From Myxococcales bacterium 68-20 (GTDB lineage: Bacteria > Myxococcota_A > Polyangia > Polyangiales > Polyangiaceae): a stretch of DNA of 64,000 bases. The position numbers and the translations under genes were made by a program. Below are positions 44,636 to 52,564 of this stretch, piece by piece. Numbering within the stretch: position 1 is the first letter of the stretch; the number at the start of each line of letters is the position of its first letter. The DNA is taken from the NCBI GenBank assembly GCA_001899635.1, contig MKVQ01000043.1:305869-369868 (forward strand), read 5' to 3'. The notes under the pieces are model-generated. The model was not told the DNA's origin, made no database searches, and worked only from the letters and a program-made list of their open reading frames with translations.

Positions 44636-46063
44636 TCAGAATCGAACGAGGGCGGCCGCCGGATGTGGATCCTGGTCGCGGAAGCCTTGGCCGAGCTCGC
44701 CCTTCCCGTTGCTGCCCCAACACGCGACGCGACCGTCCTTCAGCAGCGCGCAGACGGACTCGGCGGCTGCGGCGAGCGCAACGGCGTGACCATCGAGCCC
44801 TTCGGCGGGCGCGAAGCCGGTCGAGAAGCGGACCTTCGGATCTCTGCCGAGCGCGCCGAACGCATTGTCACCCGCGCACTGCACGCTCCCATCGGTCAGG
44901 CGAATACACGTGATGTCCCCCGCGGCCGCGACCTGCTGCGGCCACGCCCTCTCGCTCGTGACGATCACGTGTCGCGGCACGATCGAGGACATCGCGAGCC
45001 CGACGCCGAGGGCGCCCATGTGCGTGTCTCCCCAACAGAAGAGCTCGCCTTTCACGACGGCGCAGGCGTGCCCGATCCCCTGCAGCGGCGGCAGCGGACT
45101 GCCGAACGCGCGATACATCGTCGTCGCCGAGACGGAGAAGCTCGTCACCGGCCCGAGGCCGATCTCGACCGGGCGATGAACGGGGGTGACCGATGTCTCA
45201 CGCCCGCTGACGGAGCCTTCGGCGCCGGCGACCGCCCCCCAGGACACGAGCTCGCCGGTGGTGGTGACCGCAAAGCCCGTGTAGGTGCCGAGGGCCGTCC
45301 GCGTCACGCGAAGCCCGTCGAGATCGGCGATGCCCGGAGGTCCGGCGATGCTCGCTACCGGACGAGCGAGCAGCTTCCGCCTGTTGTCGCCCCAGCACCA
45401 GACGTCGCCGCTCTCGAGGAGCGCGCAGGCGCCGGTCGGTCCGAGGTCGATACGTGCAGCGCTGCTCGGGAGCGCGACGGGGCTCGGCGTCGGATGGCGA
45501 GCCTGGTCCAGGACGGCAGAGTCGGACCCGATCCCGAGCTGCCCCATGTCGTTGCCGCCCCAGCAGCGGACACCGGCGTCGCTCGCGATCGCGCACGTCG
45601 TCGTGCCACCGGCGCTGATCTGCGTAACGCCTTGGAGGCCCGTCACGACCGGGGCCGACCATTCGCTTGCGGCGTCGCCTCCATCGATGAGAGGCGAGCT
45701 CGCGACGCCGGGATCGGCGACGCCGAGCGAGCCCTTGGTGTTGTCGCCCCAGCAGCGGACGGTCCCGTCATGCATGCGAGCGCAGAAGTGACGCTCGCCG
45801 GCGACGAGCTGGACGGCACACGGGCTGCCCACGCACGTGACGGGCACGTCGTTCGGATCGAACGGCGGCTTCTCCGTCGCTGCATCGGCCGGGGTGCTCG
45901 CCTCGATCTCGGGCGCCGTACCGGTCTCCGGGAGCGAGGCGCCGCTGTCGGTCGTGACGTCCTCGCGGAGAGGCTCGCTCTCCTCGCTGCACGCGACGAT
46001 CGCCGTCGCCCCGGAGAACAAGGCCGCCAGCCAGAACGTGACACGTGTCATCGGTGCTCGCAT
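44636..46063 (-). CDS. Module B: RCC1-repeat lipoprotein
   Basis: This 475-residue lipoprotein has the lipobox AIVAC and an Asp/Glu/Thr-rich linker. Seven RCC1-type blades appear in the order of module A: CARMHDGTVRCWG, CAIASDAGVRCWG, CALLESGDVWCWG, TGELVSWG (cysteine-free, as in module A), CAVVKGELFCWG, CIRLTDGSVQCAG and CALLKDGRVACWG. ATG 46063 overlaps the upstream stop by one base (TGATG) and has AGGGAAG upstream. The shared cysteine-free fourth blade supports descent from one ancestor. Confidence 0.9.
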   Translation of the reverse strand: MRAPMTRVTFWLAALFSGATAIVACSEESEPLREDVTTDSGASLPETGTAPEIEASTPADAATEKPPFDPNDVPVTCVGSPCAVQLVAGERHFCARMHDGTVRCWGDNTKGSLGVADPGVASSPLIDGGDAASEWSAPVVTGLQGVTQISAGGTTTCAIASDAGVRCWGGNDMGQLGIGSDSAVLDQARHPTPSPVALPSSAARIDLGPTGACALLESGDVWCWGDNRRKLLARPVASIAGPPGIADLDGLRVTRTALGTYTGFAVTTTGELVSWGAVAGAEGSVSGRETSVTPVHRPVEIGLGPVTSFSVSATTMYRAFGSPLPPLQGIGHACAVVKGELFCWGDTHMGALGVGLAMSSIVPRHVIVTSERAWPQQVAAAGDITCIRLTDGSVQCAGDNAFGALGRDPKVRFSTGFAPAEGLDGHAVALAAAAESVCALLKDGRVACWGSNGKGELGQGFRDQDPHPAAALVRF

Positions 46064-47292
46064 CACGGCTTCCCTGCGGTCGTCTTGTGGAGAGCGATCC
46101 CGTCGCCGACCACCCAGAGATCGTCGTTGCTCGTTCCCCAGATCGCCCGGAACGTCTTCCCGACGGGGGCATCGGTCACGCGGAGGACCGCTTGCGTCCA
46201 CGTCGTGCCGTTCCAGTGGCTCACGAGCCCATTCTCGCCGACGCCCCACGCGTCGTTCGCGCCGGTGCCCCAGTACGCGAAGGCCTCGCGCATCCATCGC
46301 GGTTGATTCGCGCACGTCCACGTGAACGTCGCACCGTTGTCGATGCTCGTGCCGCGCCACGTAGTGTTTATGCTCTCCTCGGGCACGCCCGTCACCCCGC
46401 TGAGAAGGACCGACGAGTCCGAGGTGAGCGCTGCACCGTGGAGCCCGATCGCGTAGTCGAGGATCCCGGGCACGCTCGTCACCTCCCACTCGCTCGCGCC
46501 CTTCGGACGACGGACGAGACGGATGAACGTGCCCATGTCGTCGATGCCGAGCCCGTCGATCCAGACCCCCGAGGTCGGGCTGCCCCACACCGCTCGGAAG
46601 CCGAGGCCCATCGACGCAAGCTCGTCGTCGCTCGTCCAGCCCGTCCCCGCGCCTCCGAAGTGGAGCGCGCGCCCCAAGAACGGCGGCCACTGCTCCCAAT
46701 CCTCGAGCATCCCGACCGCCCAGATGTCATCAGGGCCCGTTCCCCAGATCGACGTGATCGGGACGTTCGGATCACCGGGGAGATCTGCCACCGTCGAGAA
46801 CACGAGAGATGCCGAGCTGGCGCCCCTTCCGTGAAGGATGCTCCCTCCACTGGCGACCCACACGTCGGTAGGCCCGCTGCCCCAGATCGAATGGCCCTGG
46901 GCTCCGGTCTGGTGATGGATCATCCAGGCGCTGCCGCCCCAGCGAAGGATGTCGCCGTCGCTGCTCAACGCCCAGACCACGCCCGTCCCATCGCCCCACA
47001 CGCCGATCAGATTCAGCCCCGTCGGAAGGACGGTGTGGCAGAAGCCGTCCGTCGAGCAGAGCGGAACGGTGGCGTCGACGTCCGGCGCCGCGTCGGGGAC
47101 CTCCGCTGCCGCTTCGCTCTCCGACCCGCCACCGTCGGGCAGCGGCGGGACGACCGCGCCGCCTTCGGGCGTCTCTTCACTGCCGACGATCGTCGAGTCG
47201 GCGCACGCGACGAGCGTACCGAACGTCGCCGTGAGGACCACGGTCATGCAGGCGATCCTCGCCCGCGATCGATGCCGCGCGAGCCGCTTCAT
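46063..47292 (-). CDS. Module B: beta-propeller lipoprotein L2
   Basis: This 409-residue lipoprotein has the lipobox TLVAC, an acidic linker and CSTDGFCHTVLP at the start of the fold, as in 19655-20836. Blades include GVWGDGTGVVWAL, SIWGSGPTDVWVA, SIWGTGPDDIWAVG, AVWGSPTSGVWIDG, AYWGTGANDAWGVG and AIWGTSNDDLWVVG. ATG 47292 overlaps the L1 stop by four bases. Ligand unknown. Confidence 0.87.
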   Translation of the reverse strand: MKRLARHRSRARIACMTVVLTATFGTLVACADSTIVGSEETPEGGAVVPPLPDGGGSESEAAAEVPDAAPDVDATVPLCSTDGFCHTVLPTGLNLIGVWGDGTGVVWALSSDGDILRWGGSAWMIHHQTGAQGHSIWGSGPTDVWVASGGSILHGRGASSASLVFSTVADLPGDPNVPITSIWGTGPDDIWAVGMLEDWEQWPPFLGRALHFGGAGTGWTSDDELASMGLGFRAVWGSPTSGVWIDGLGIDDMGTFIRLVRRPKGASEWEVTSVPGILDYAIGLHGAALTSDSSVLLSGVTGVPEESINTTWRGTSIDNGATFTWTCANQPRWMREAFAYWGTGANDAWGVGENGLVSHWNGTTWTQAVLRVTDAPVGKTFRAIWGTSNDDLWVVGDGIALHKTTAGKP

Positions 47293-48560
47293 TTGCCCCC
47301 CATCGCGCTCTTCGGTCCCGTGTAATGGAGCGTCGCCCTGTCGCCGACGATCCAGACGTCGTTCGCGCTGCTGCCCCACACACCGCGGAGGCTCGGCCTG
47401 GGGCCGAGTGGAAGCTGCGCGCTCGACTCTTCGATCTTGGTGCCGTCGAAGTGGAGGATCGTGCCTCCGTCGCCGACGATCCAGATGTCGTTCGGCCCAC
47501 TTCCCCACACGGCGCGGAGGTTTGCTTTCGTCGGCGACTCGATCTTCTGCCAGCGCTCGTCGCCAGCGGAAATGCGGCGGATCGTGCCCTGCCCACCGAC
47601 GGCCCAAACGTCGTTCGCCGATGTCCCCCAGATGGCCTCGAGCCTGTTTACCGACTGAGCGTCGACCGGAGTCCAGGTGAGTGGATCGCCCGCGTTCGCA
47701 TCGGCGCCGCCGTCGGCGGGACTGCCGTGGAACGTCAAGCCGCGCTCGTGAGTGGTCGTGATGTTCGTCGCGCTGTTGTCGGCGGCCATCCAGACATCGC
47801 TGGCAGACGATCCCCAGATGCTCGTGACCAGCGGTGTGCCCGCAAGCGGACGCCATGCCGTGCCGCCGTCGGGGAGCGTGGACTTCACGAACTGGTCACC
47901 TCGCCCGAGCCGTCCGTTGATGAGGCCGCTGAACGTCATCCCGCCGAGCCGCACGTCGTTCGGCGAGCTGCCCCAGACGGTCCGAACGATGACCTGCGCG
48001 CCCGGGCTGATCGGGGTCGGTACGTTCGTGAAGCTCGCCGCTCCGTTCACGAAACCCGTCCCGTGGAGCACGACGCCGGTGCTGCTGACGACCCAGACAT
48101 CGTCCGGCCCGCTGCCCCACACCGCGTGGAACGTGTTCTGGAGCCCGGTCGGCGTCGCCTTCCAGATGCTGCCGTCGTAGTGGAGGATCGTCCCGCCCGA
48201 TCCGACGGCCCAGACGTCGTCCTTGCTCATGCCCCAGACGGCCATGAGCATGTCCGCGGCGCTGACGTCCGTCGGCACCAGGCACCAAGCCACCTTCTCG
48301 CAGGGCACGACCTCGGCCGTACACGAGGGATCCGACGCATCGCACCCGGCATCGGGCATCCCCGCTTCCAGCTCGTGGACCGGGGAGCTCGCCTCCGGGA
48401 CCGCCGACGCAGCGTCCTCCGGCAGCGGCGCCTCGTCCACGTTCTCGGCACAGCTCGCGAACGAGCTGACCGCGATTGCGCCGAGGAGCGCCGAGCCGAA
48501 CGCGACGACTCGAGCCGAAGGCCTCGATGATCCCGACCGGCGCAAGAGTCGAAGCTTCAT
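47289..48560 (-). CDS. Module B: beta-propeller lipoprotein L1
   Basis: This 423-residue lipoprotein has the lipobox SFASC and cysteine pairs CDASDPSC and CEKVAWC before the propeller. The seven blades include AVWGMSKDDVWAVG, AVWGSGPDDVWVVS, TVWGSSPNDVRLG, SIWGSSASDVWMA, AIWGTSANDVWAVG, AVWGSGPNDIWIVG and VWGSSANDVWIVG. The third blade has DVR, as in its module A counterpart. It overlaps both neighbours by four bases. Confidence 0.88.
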   Translation of the reverse strand: MKLRLLRRSGSSRPSARVVAFGSALLGAIAVSSFASCAENVDEAPLPEDAASAVPEASSPVHELEAGMPDAGCDASDPSCTAEVVPCEKVAWCLVPTDVSAADMLMAVWGMSKDDVWAVGSGGTILHYDGSIWKATPTGLQNTFHAVWGSGPDDVWVVSSTGVVLHGTGFVNGAASFTNVPTPISPGAQVIVRTVWGSSPNDVRLGGMTFSGLINGRLGRGDQFVKSTLPDGGTAWRPLAGTPLVTSIWGSSASDVWMAADNSATNITTTHERGLTFHGSPADGGADANAGDPLTWTPVDAQSVNRLEAIWGTSANDVWAVGGQGTIRRISAGDERWQKIESPTKANLRAVWGSGPNDIWIVGDGGTILHFDGTKIEESSAQLPLGPRPSLRGVWGSSANDVWIVGDRATLHYTGPKSAMGGK

Positions 48561-49741
48561 TTCGTCACCACTCCGGCGTCGCACGGCCCCATGAGACACT
48601 TGCCCTCGATGCACGGCTGACCGGCGGTCTGATTGCACTCGTGACCGCACGCCCCGCAGTTACCGGGATGAGCCCTGAGATCGACCTCGCAGCCGTCGAA
48701 GGGGCTGCCGTTGCAGTCGGCGAATCCGGGCTCGCAGACCAGCTCGCAGACGCCCTTCGTGCAGGCCGAGAGCTGATGGGCATGCCCCACCGGGCACACG
48801 TTCCCGCATGCGCCGCAGTTCTGGGGATCGTGGCGAAGGTCGCGGCACCCGCGCAGGCACTCGGCCATGCCCGATTGCGCACATGGATCGAGGCACTCGG
48901 GGCCGTTACCCTGGTCGCGGCACTCCTGGCCGGGAGCACAGGCGAGACCGCACGCACCGCAGTTGTTCGGATCGGTGGCGAGGTTCGTCTCGCAGCCATC
49001 GGACGCGCATCCGAGGTGGAGGTCCTTGTTGCAGTCGCCATTCCTCCCGATGCACACGAGCTGCCCGCACTTGGCCCCCCTGCAGCTGTAGAACGCGTTC
49101 TCGGGCAGAGGGTCACAAGCGTCCGGCGGATCCTCGCAGAGCGCCCCGCACGCGCCGCAGTTCTCGTGGTCGTTACGGAGGTCGATGCACGTCCCGTTGC
49201 AGTCGACCTTCCCGCCGGAGCAGCCGCACTTCCCCTCGAAGCAACGCACTCCCGGAGCGCACGCTTGCCCGCACCCCCCACAGTTCGTGGGGTCGAACGC
49301 AATGTCCGTCTCGCAGCCGTCGTCCAGGACGCCGTTGCAGTCGCGGAAGTTGCCGAGGGGGCCGAGCTTCATGCACTCGAAGGCACACTTCCCGTCGACG
49401 CAGCGTCCGCCCATGTTCAGCCCTCCGACGAACGCGGAGCAGGTGACCCCGCACGCGCCGCAGTTCTCGCGATCGTTTTGAAGGTTCGTCGCGCAGAGGA
49501 ACGACGGAGCCTCTCCACACGTCGCGTACGGCGCGGGACACTCCGTCGCGACGCACATCGGGATCTCCGCCGATTCGAGAGCATCGGCCGTGCTCGCGTC
49601 GCCGGCATCCGGCTGTGGTGTGAAGCTGGGCGGCAAGCCCCCCGCATCCTCGAAGCCGATGTAGCTCCGCTCGTTGCTGCAGGCTGCGAGAAGGAGCGTC
49701 CCGCCGGCCGCTGCGATGGCGATCCTGCGCGCGAGCGTCAT
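48557..49741 (-). CDS. Module B: Cys-rich (CGxCGxxC-repeat) lipoprotein
   Basis: This 394-residue lipoprotein has the lipobox LLAAC and six CGxCGxxC repeats: CGACGVTC, CGGCGQAC, CGACGALC, CGACGLAC, CGACGNVC and CGACGHEC. The spacing between repeats and the ending CIEGKCLMGPCD closely match the module A protein (CVEGKCLMTTCD). It overlaps the anti-sigma-like stop and the L1 start by four bases each, tying regulator and surface genes into one operon. Confidence 0.88.
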   Translation of the reverse strand: MTLARRIAIAAAGGTLLLAACSNERSYIGFEDAGGLPPSFTPQPDAGDASTADALESAEIPMCVATECPAPYATCGEAPSFLCATNLQNDRENCGACGVTCSAFVGGLNMGGRCVDGKCAFECMKLGPLGNFRDCNGVLDDGCETDIAFDPTNCGGCGQACAPGVRCFEGKCGCSGGKVDCNGTCIDLRNDHENCGACGALCEDPPDACDPLPENAFYSCRGAKCGQLVCIGRNGDCNKDLHLGCASDGCETNLATDPNNCGACGLACAPGQECRDQGNGPECLDPCAQSGMAECLRGCRDLRHDPQNCGACGNVCPVGHAHQLSACTKGVCELVCEPGFADCNGSPFDGCEVDLRAHPGNCGACGHECNQTAGQPCIEGKCLMGPCDAGVVTK

Positions 49742-50505
49742 GGCGTCCTCGTCTCGTCGAGCGACGAGACCACGACCACGCTTCTAACGCGCCGCACATA
49801 GGGAGAGGTCGGGTAGCGCGCCTCGAACTCGCCGGCCTTCGCCTTCGCCTCCGCGCGCGAGCCTTCCGCCGCGAGCGCCTCCACCTCGAGCGCGTCGATC
49901 TCCTCGACGAACCGTCCACGGACGAACGTGGCGCGATAGCCGGCGATGTCGCGCCGCGCACCCTTGGCATCACCTCCGGCGAGCTGCGTGCGGACACGCT
50001 CGACCGCGGCGAGCTCGTCGGCCGTCGTCACGCTCGCGGGTGCTCCGTTCGCCGTCGGGGCGGGCTCCGCTCGACGCACGGGGGCGCTGCTCGCGCCTCG
50101 TGCTGCCGACGGTAGATCGGCGACGTCGATCGACGGCATCGCTGCGGCGGGGCTCTCCTCGGTCTCACGCGCCGCGGCGGTCGACTCCGACGCCGGCGCC
50201 GGCGGGCTCGTGGGGACGACGCGATCGTTCGGCGACGACGCGCTCATCGTGACCGCGCCGATCGCGCCGATGACGGCGAGGCCCGCGCCGGCGAGCGCCC
50301 CCAGCATCCAGCGGGGGGATCGCGATACGTCGAGCTCGCGCGCCGCGCCGGTGCTGGGTAGAGCGGGGCCTTCGAGCGCGGCAAGCGCCGCGAGCACGCG
50401 TCGCTTGTCGGAGGACGCGTCGCGCGGTCCGTCGGCTCTGGCGGCCGAGAGCATCTCACCGATGCTTCCGCCGGCGTCGTCACGCAGTCGGGGCGGGTCA
50501 ATCAT
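49738..50505 (-). CDS. Module B: membrane anti-sigma-like protein
   Basis: This 255-residue protein has a cytoplasmic N-terminus, a transmembrane helix near residue 80 (WMLGALAGAGLAVIGAIGAV), a Pro/Ala stalk and a TPR-like C-terminus (EAKAKAGEFEARYPTSPYV). ATG 50505 overlaps the sigma gene by eight bases and has GAGGAAG just upstream; an in-frame GTG at 50520 is an alternative. No zinc anti-sigma motif is visible. It is homologous in plan to 23262-24038. Confidence 0.77.
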   Translation of the reverse strand: MIDPPRLRDDAGGSIGEMLSAARADGPRDASSDKRRVLAALAALEGPALPSTGAARELDVSRSPRWMLGALAGAGLAVIGAIGAVTMSASSPNDRVVPTSPPAPASESTAAARETEESPAAAMPSIDVADLPSAARGASSAPVRRAEPAPTANGAPASVTTADELAAVERVRTQLAGGDAKGARRDIAGYRATFVRGRFVEEIDALEVEALAAEGSRAEAKAKAGEFEARYPTSPYVRRVRSVVVVSSLDETRTP

Positions 50506-51103
50506 TCGCTTCCTCGTCACTGCGGGCGTGGGACATGAACGACGTTCGAGCGCGCCTCAGGCGAGAGGCGACCGTGCCGATGGGGATCTCTAGGAGCTGA
50601 GCGATCTCGCTCATCGTCATCTCTTCGATCTCGTAGAGGACGAACACCGACCGCAGATCGTCGTCGAGGAGATCGAGGACGCGATCGAGCCGCTCGAGCG
50701 CCTGCGCCCGACCAAGCGCATGATCGGGAGAGTCGGACGCCGGCGTCTCGACGGACGCCGGATCCGCTTCGGCGGTCTCGCGCCGGCGGGCGAGCGTCCT
50801 CCGGGCGCGGAGGGCCGTGAACTCGCAGGCACGAAAGAGGAACCCTCGCTCCTTGCCCGGCTCCACCTCGGCGGCGTGGCGGAAGAGGGCGACGAAGACC
50901 TCCTGGACGGCATCGTCGATATCGGCCTCGCGAAGGCCGAGGCGCCGGAGGGTACGCCAGACGAAGGCGTGCTCCGTGTCGACGACGGCGCGGATCCGCG
51001 GGCCGTGATCGACCACCTCAGTGGCCGCCGCCGCGGTCGTCGCGCCTTGTGCGGCCAGAGCTCCGGCCCCGTGCTCGAGCTTCATCATCATGCGGTCGCG
51101 CAT
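50498..51103 (-). CDS. Module B: ECF-type sigma factor
   Basis: This 201-residue sigma factor has region 2 (FVWRTLRRLGLREADIDD, AVQEVFVALF) and region 4 (LRSVFVLYEIEEMTMSEIA, PIGTVASRLRRAR). It is closer to the module A sigma factor (FVWRLLRRLGLSPEDADD) than to that of locus C. The first 30 residues are Ala-rich, so the true start may be internal. It lies 80 bases after the GCP-motif gene. Confidence 0.92.
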   Translation of the reverse strand: MRDRMMMKLEHGAGALAAQGATTAAAATEVVDHGPRIRAVVDTEHAFVWRTLRRLGLREADIDDAVQEVFVALFRHAAEVEPGKERGFLFRACEFTALRARRTLARRRETAEADPASVETPASDSPDHALGRAQALERLDRVLDLLDDDLRSVFVLYEIEEMTMSEIAQLLEIPIGTVASRLRRARTSFMSHARSDEEAND

Positions 51104-51183
51104 GGAAGTTTCCGGGTCGTCGCGTTTTGATCACGGACCGGACCTCTTTTCGAAGAAAGCCTCCGGCCTCGGCTATCCGGCCT

Positions 51184-52185
51184 TCAAAGCCCCCGCCCCA
51201 GCTCGATGGCGAGCTCGCCGCCGACCGCGACGAGGAAGGGCGAGGTGGCGTGGACCTCGCGCTCGCCGAACGGGCGCTGGAGCATGTAGGTGCGCGGAGT
51301 CAGCGCGGCAGCGCCGGAGGCGTAGCCCTCGAAGCGGATCCCGCCCACGCTCACGCCGGCGCGGAGGACGGCGCCGACGTCGGCCCAGAACGCGCTCGAT
51401 TGCCGGGCGGCGGAGATGTCCTGCCCGGTCGCCGAGAGCACACCGAGCGTGACGCCGGGCCCGCCCGAGAAGGAGAGCGAGCGCCAGGTGATCGTGGGGG
51501 CGACCTCGACCTGTCCCGCGACGAGGTAGGCATCGAGCCGCCCACTCGAGACGTCTTTCTCTCCACGGGTCGCCTTCGCCCCTAGACGGAGCATGACGCC
51601 GCGCTCGGCGGAGAACGGTTGGCGGAACGTTGCCCCGAGCGTGAACACGGGGGCCGGCGCCGGGACGGGACCGGACGTGATCCCGGCGCCCGCTCCGAAG
51701 CCGAGCGTCGCCGGCAGTCGCCGCCGGGGAGGCGGCTTCGGCGCCTCGGAGCGCGGGCCGGGAGACGACGGCGCCACCGGCGGAGGCCGACTTGGGGATG
51801 GAGGCGCCGGTGCAGCGTTGCCGGTCTGCACCGGCGAGCGGCTCGGATCGAGCGCGATGGTCGTGAAGACGAGGAGCGCGTCGACGACCTCCTCGCAGGT
51901 GCGCTCCTCGACGACGCGCTCACCGACGTCGTTCGAGAACGTGAGGCGACCCACGAACGAGCCGTCGTGCTCCTCGATCTGGATGACGAAGGTGCGTGGA
52001 TCGCTCTCGAGCGCGGAGGCGGGGACACGCGCTCGCAGCGCTCGATCGACCTCCATCTGCGACGGGCACCCGCGCGGGGCCTCGTAGACCCAGCGAGCGT
52101 GAGACTGCTCCTCGCCATGCGCCGGGCCGGCGATCGACATGGCCCCTGCCCAGGCGATCGACGCCACGAGACGACGTCTTCGCAA
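51184..52185 (-). CDS. Module B: exported GCP-motif protein, probable outer-membrane barrel
   Basis: This protein is 333 residues if started at TTG 52185, which gives a clean signal peptide (LVASIAWAGAMSIAGPAHG). An ATG at 52308 or 52287 would add 34-41 residues that do not look like a leader. The mature part opens with VYEAPRGCPSQMEV, the motif shared with the other two GCP proteins. A CEEVVDALLVFTTIALDP segment, a Pro-rich linker and a beta-rich C-terminal half follow. It heads module B, as 24653-25711 heads module A. Confidence 0.75.
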   Translation of the reverse strand: MRRRRLVASIAWAGAMSIAGPAHGEEQSHARWVYEAPRGCPSQMEVDRALRARVPASALESDPRTFVIQIEEHDGSFVGRLTFSNDVGERVVEERTCEEVVDALLVFTTIALDPSRSPVQTGNAAPAPPSPSRPPPVAPSSPGPRSEAPKPPPRRRLPATLGFGAGAGITSGPVPAPAPVFTLGATFRQPFSAERGVMLRLGAKATRGEKDVSSGRLDAYLVAGQVEVAPTITWRSLSFSGGPGVTLGVLSATGQDISAARQSSAFWADVGAVLRAGVSVGGIRFEGYASGAAALTPRTYMLQRPFGEREVHATSPFLVAVGGELAIELGRGL

Positions 52186-52564
52186 CGGCGCTCGCCCCGC
52201 CTCTGCCCTTACGGGATGAGCGCCTACGCCCGGAATATCCGGTGGCCGATCGCCCGCAACACGCGTGGTCTCCGCCGGCCTGGGCATCCTGCCGAGTATA
52301 AGTCGCATACGCCGTCATGACGTGAGCCTCGCGGCGCCGCGGCACGCTGATCTCGGCGCTCGAAGCGACGACCGCGAAGCAGGTCTGGGAGGGGCACCAC
52401 CGCGCAGATTCGACATGGACGAGGCCTCCACGGCCGAGCTACCGTGCTCCCGGCGCCACGAACCGTGTGCGCCGTCATTCGGTCAGGGGGGGCGAGCAGG
52501 AATGAGGGGAGACGGCCGTCGTCTCCTGTCGTCGTTCGTCACCCCTCCGCTTCGAGAGGGAACC
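52186..52564. other. Divergent intergenic region with a candidate -10 box
   Basis: 379 bases separate module B from the large orphan gene. On the minus strand TATACT at 52300-52295 is a good -10 box for module B, but no matching -35 is seen. Nothing else recognisable. Confidence 0.4.

Noticed and set aside
52287..52308. ATG starts for the module B GCP protein
   Set aside because: They overlap the only candidate -10 box and would put over 30 unstructured residues before the signal peptide; TTG 52185 fits better, though not proven.
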